From UBA1724 sp963632245 (GTDB lineage Bacteria > Verrucomicrobiota > Lentisphaeria > Oligosphaerales > Oligosphaeraceae), in NCBI GenBank assembly GCA_963632245.1, contig CAVGTF010000055.1:1-14210 (forward strand): a stretch of DNA of 14,210 nt, in the 5' to 3' direction. Shown here in pieces: positions 12,726 to 14,210 of the stretch. Position 1 is the first letter of the stretch. Each line of letters begins with the position of its first letter. The notes beneath the pieces were generated by a model that was not told the DNA's origin, made no database searches, and was given only the letters and a program-made list of their open reading frames with translations. Position numbers and translations under genes: made by a program.

Positions 12726-13937
12726 ATGCTATCCGGCAAATACATCGTCGTCGGAACCATTGCCGACGATCCCCTGGCCCTGGACATCGCACACTACATG
12801 CGACAGGAGACGGATATCTCCGATATCCTGGCCTTCAAACAGTTCGCCAACACCGAATTCTGTCCCCGCTTCATCAGCGACGAATCGGATTTCGACCATA
12901 TCGGCTACGGACTGACCGGGAAGACCGTCATCATCGTCTCCTCCTGCAGCGGACAGCATACCCGTAACGCCCGCGCCATGCGGAACTTCCTGGTAGCACG
13001 CGCCGCCAAGGACAATGGCGCCGAGCACGTGATTCTGGTGGAGCCCGATCTCTTCTACAGCGCACAGGACCGTGGTCCCCGCAAGGAATACGGCCACGTG
13101 GCCTTCGAGCGCACGCCCGCCGACTACAAGAAATTCGATGGACAGCCCTGGAGCGCAATGCTTTACGCACAACTCCTGAAGACCAGCGGCGTGGACGCCG
13201 TCCTCACGGTCCACAACCACTCCGTGGCTGTGGCCGAGCTCTTCGAGAAGATCTTCGACGGAAACTTCTTCAACCTCTCTCCCGCAAAGCTCTACGCGAG
13301 CTATCTGGCAAACCACGCCAGCCTCACTCATACCGGCGAATCCGAAAAGGGACTGGTCATCTGCGCTCCTGACAAAGGCGCCATGCCCTTCGCCAAGAAG
13401 GTCTTCGAGGCCTACAAGAAGGAAACCAACGGCATGCTCCTGAAGGGCGAGCCCAGCTTCCTCGTCATGAGCAAAGAGCGCACTGGCGAACGCCAGGTCA
13501 CCATCAAGGCCGCTGATACCAGCCCCACCGCCCTGGAGGACATCGCCGGACGCGAGGTGGTAGTCTGCGACGACATGGTCCGCACTGGCGGAACCATCGT
13601 GGCTTGTTGCAAGCAACTCAAGCAGGCCGGCGCCGCACGCGTCCTCTTCGTGGTCACTCACTTCAACTCCTCCCAGGAAGTCAAGGAAAACCTCAATGAC
13701 GAGGTGGTCGACGACATCATCACCACGGATACCCTCCCCAATATCCTTAACCGGGATATGCAGGGACGCCTCCGCAAGAAGATGCTCATTCTCAAAATTT
13801 CCCGCTGGATTGTCAATGTCCTCCGCAACAAGATTCTGAAGCTCAATCTCCCGGAATACATCCCCGCCTATACCGTGGATATCTCCCGAAAAAATCCCTA
13901 TTGGGCAGAAAACCAGGATCTGCGGGATAATCTATAA
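12726..13937 (+). CDS. prs: Ribose-phosphate pyrophosphokinase, long divergent form
   Basis: Makes PRPP from ribose 5-phosphate and ATP, for nucleotide, His and Trp synthesis. The 403 residues are about 90 longer than standard Prs (~315). Family features: GKTVIIVSSCSGQ at 65-77, the SAQDRGPRKEYG segment at 112-123, AQLLKTSGVDAVLTVHNHS at 148-166, SKERTGERQV (flexible catalytic loop) at 249-258, and the PRPP loop VVVCDDMVRTGGTI at 278-291. Differences: the TVDxH motif reads TVHNH (Asp to His at 163; His165 kept), ~20 residues are inserted after the QDR segment, and a basic C-terminal extension covers about 345-403. A non-catalytic or altered Prs-like protein is possible. It has no clear Shine-Dalgarno and is ended by a strong terminator. 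Confidence 0.82.
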   Translation: MLSGKYIVVGTIADDPLALDIAHYMRQETDISDILAFKQFANTEFCPRFISDESDFDHIGYGLTGKTVIIVSSCSGQHTRNARAMRNFLVARAAKDNGAEHVILVEPDLFYSAQDRGPRKEYGHVAFERTPADYKKFDGQPWSAMLYAQLLKTSGVDAVLTVHNHSVAVAELFEKIFDGNFFNLSPAKLYASYLANHASLTHTGESEKGLVICAPDKGAMPFAKKVFEAYKKETNGMLLKGEPSFLVMSKERTGERQVTIKAADTSPTALEDIAGREVVVCDDMVRTGGTIVACCKQLKQAGAARVLFVVTHFNSSQEVKENLNDEVVDDIITTDTLPNILNRDMQGRLRKKMLILKISRWIVNVLRNKILKLNLPEYIPAYTVDISRKNPYWAENQDLRDNL

Positions 13938-13962
13938 AACCACAGATCAATCCCACGACACA

Positions 13963-14000
13963 AAAAGGACCCTTCGACACAATTGCCGGAGGGTCCTTTT
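13963..14000. terminator. Intrinsic terminator after prs
   Basis: A 14-bp stem (13963-13976 with 13987-14000, one G-T pair) has an A4 start, GGACCC core and T4 end, around a 10-nt loop. The matching A and T runs would let it work in both directions. It starts 26 bp after the prs stop. Confidence 0.8.
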
Positions 14001-14016
14001 GCGTACCATCGACTTC

Positions 14017-14116
14017 CGCCAAAATGGTCTTTCTTATTTTTCCATACCATCACTCACGCTAAAACGGTCTTTCTAATTTTTCCATACCATCACTCACGCC
14101 AAAATGGACATTCATA
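14017..14116. repeat. 40-bp tandem repeat array
   Basis: Units begin at 14017, 14057 and 14097 (CGCCAAAATGG, CGCTAAAACGG, CGCCAAAATGG), exactly 40 bp apart. Shared parts are GGTCTTTCT, ATTTTTCCATACCATCACTCA. A partial unit end (TACCATCGACTTCCGCC) precedes at about 14004. The third unit diverges after GGACATTC and runs into the inverted family A copy. It is AT-richer than the rest of the window. Confidence 0.85.
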
Positions 14117-14210
14117 TTTACTTATGCGCGTACGCGCGCGCATGCGCACGGGCCCTGTCCCCCTCCCTTACCGCTCCCCATGAGCGTAGCCCCCTAGACA
14201 AGTTCTGCCC
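14117..14210 (-). repeat. Dispersed repeat family A, copy 3 (inverted, cut by window edge)
   Basis: Read on the minus strand it runs GGGCAGAAC, GGGGGCTACGCTC, GGGGAGCGGTAAGGG, GGGCCCGTGCGC, then an alternating tract and TAAGTAAA, matching the later part of 527-669 and 4091-4232. The alternating purine-pyrimidine run is longest here, 28 bp at 14123-14150. The CGCTC/GAGCG hairpin is kept with an added loop base. The rest of the copy lies beyond the window. Confidence 0.85.

Noticed and set aside
12729..13661. 310-codon open frame antisense to prs
   Set aside because: Shadow of the prs gene caused by codon bias; no recognisable motif or ribosome-binding site.
13983..14183. 66-codon open frame at the right end
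   Set aside because: It runs through the terminator, the 40-bp array and family A; the repeated parts come from the array.

Overview
This is a GC-rich stretch of bacterial chromosome with housekeeping genes separated by repeat-laden intergenic regions. The organism is very probably a diderm: it has a lipobox-bearing LptE-like protein, a BamD-like TPR protein and a YidC with a large periplasmic domain. Low GC-usage intergenic sequence is absent. My best guess, from overall impression rather than any search, is the PVC group (Lentisphaerota/Verrucomicrobiota/Kiritimatiellota). No phage, plasmid, transposase, CRISPR, tRNA or rRNA gene was recognised.

Layout. 1-1089: non-coding repeats (a ~190 bp tandem array, one copy of dispersed family A, two inverted copies of family B) and the leader of argF. 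1090-3286: argF and pyrB, two carbamoyl-phosphate-using transferases, one for arginine and one for pyrimidines. 3287-4394: 1.1 kb of hairpins and repeats (families A, B, C and a short hairpin array). 4395-5285, minus strand: an LD-carboxypeptidase for murein recycling. 5286-6431: more family B/C repeats and a strictly 106-bp-periodic tandem array. 6432-8415: an envelope/isoprenoid cluster (BamD-like, LptE-like, ispF). 8472-8837: gcvH. 8978-12469: the conserved block rpmH-rnpA-yidD-yidC-jag. 12726-13937: a long, divergent PRPP synthetase, closed by a strong terminator. 14003-14210: a 40 bp tandem array and an inverted copy of family A.

How the genes fit together. argF and pyrB compete for carbamoyl phosphate, and the PRPP synthetase supplies the later pyrimidine step and purine/His/Trp synthesis. 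BamD-like, LptE-like and YidC/YidD proteins serve envelope biogenesis; IspF feeds undecaprenyl phosphate synthesis and LdcA recycles wall peptides. rpmH-rnpA-yidD-yidC-jag links the ribosome, RNase P and membrane insertion. dnaA/dnaN are not next to rpmH inside the window.

The most notable signals are a textbook intrinsic-terminator hairpin inside the rnpA coding sequence; the repeat families, whose hairpins persist despite sequence change; and an IspF lacking the usual C-terminal Thr-Thr-x-Glu motif. I saw no clear new enzyme system or defence island. The candidates for something undescribed are the structured repeats and the rnpA attenuator-like hairpin.
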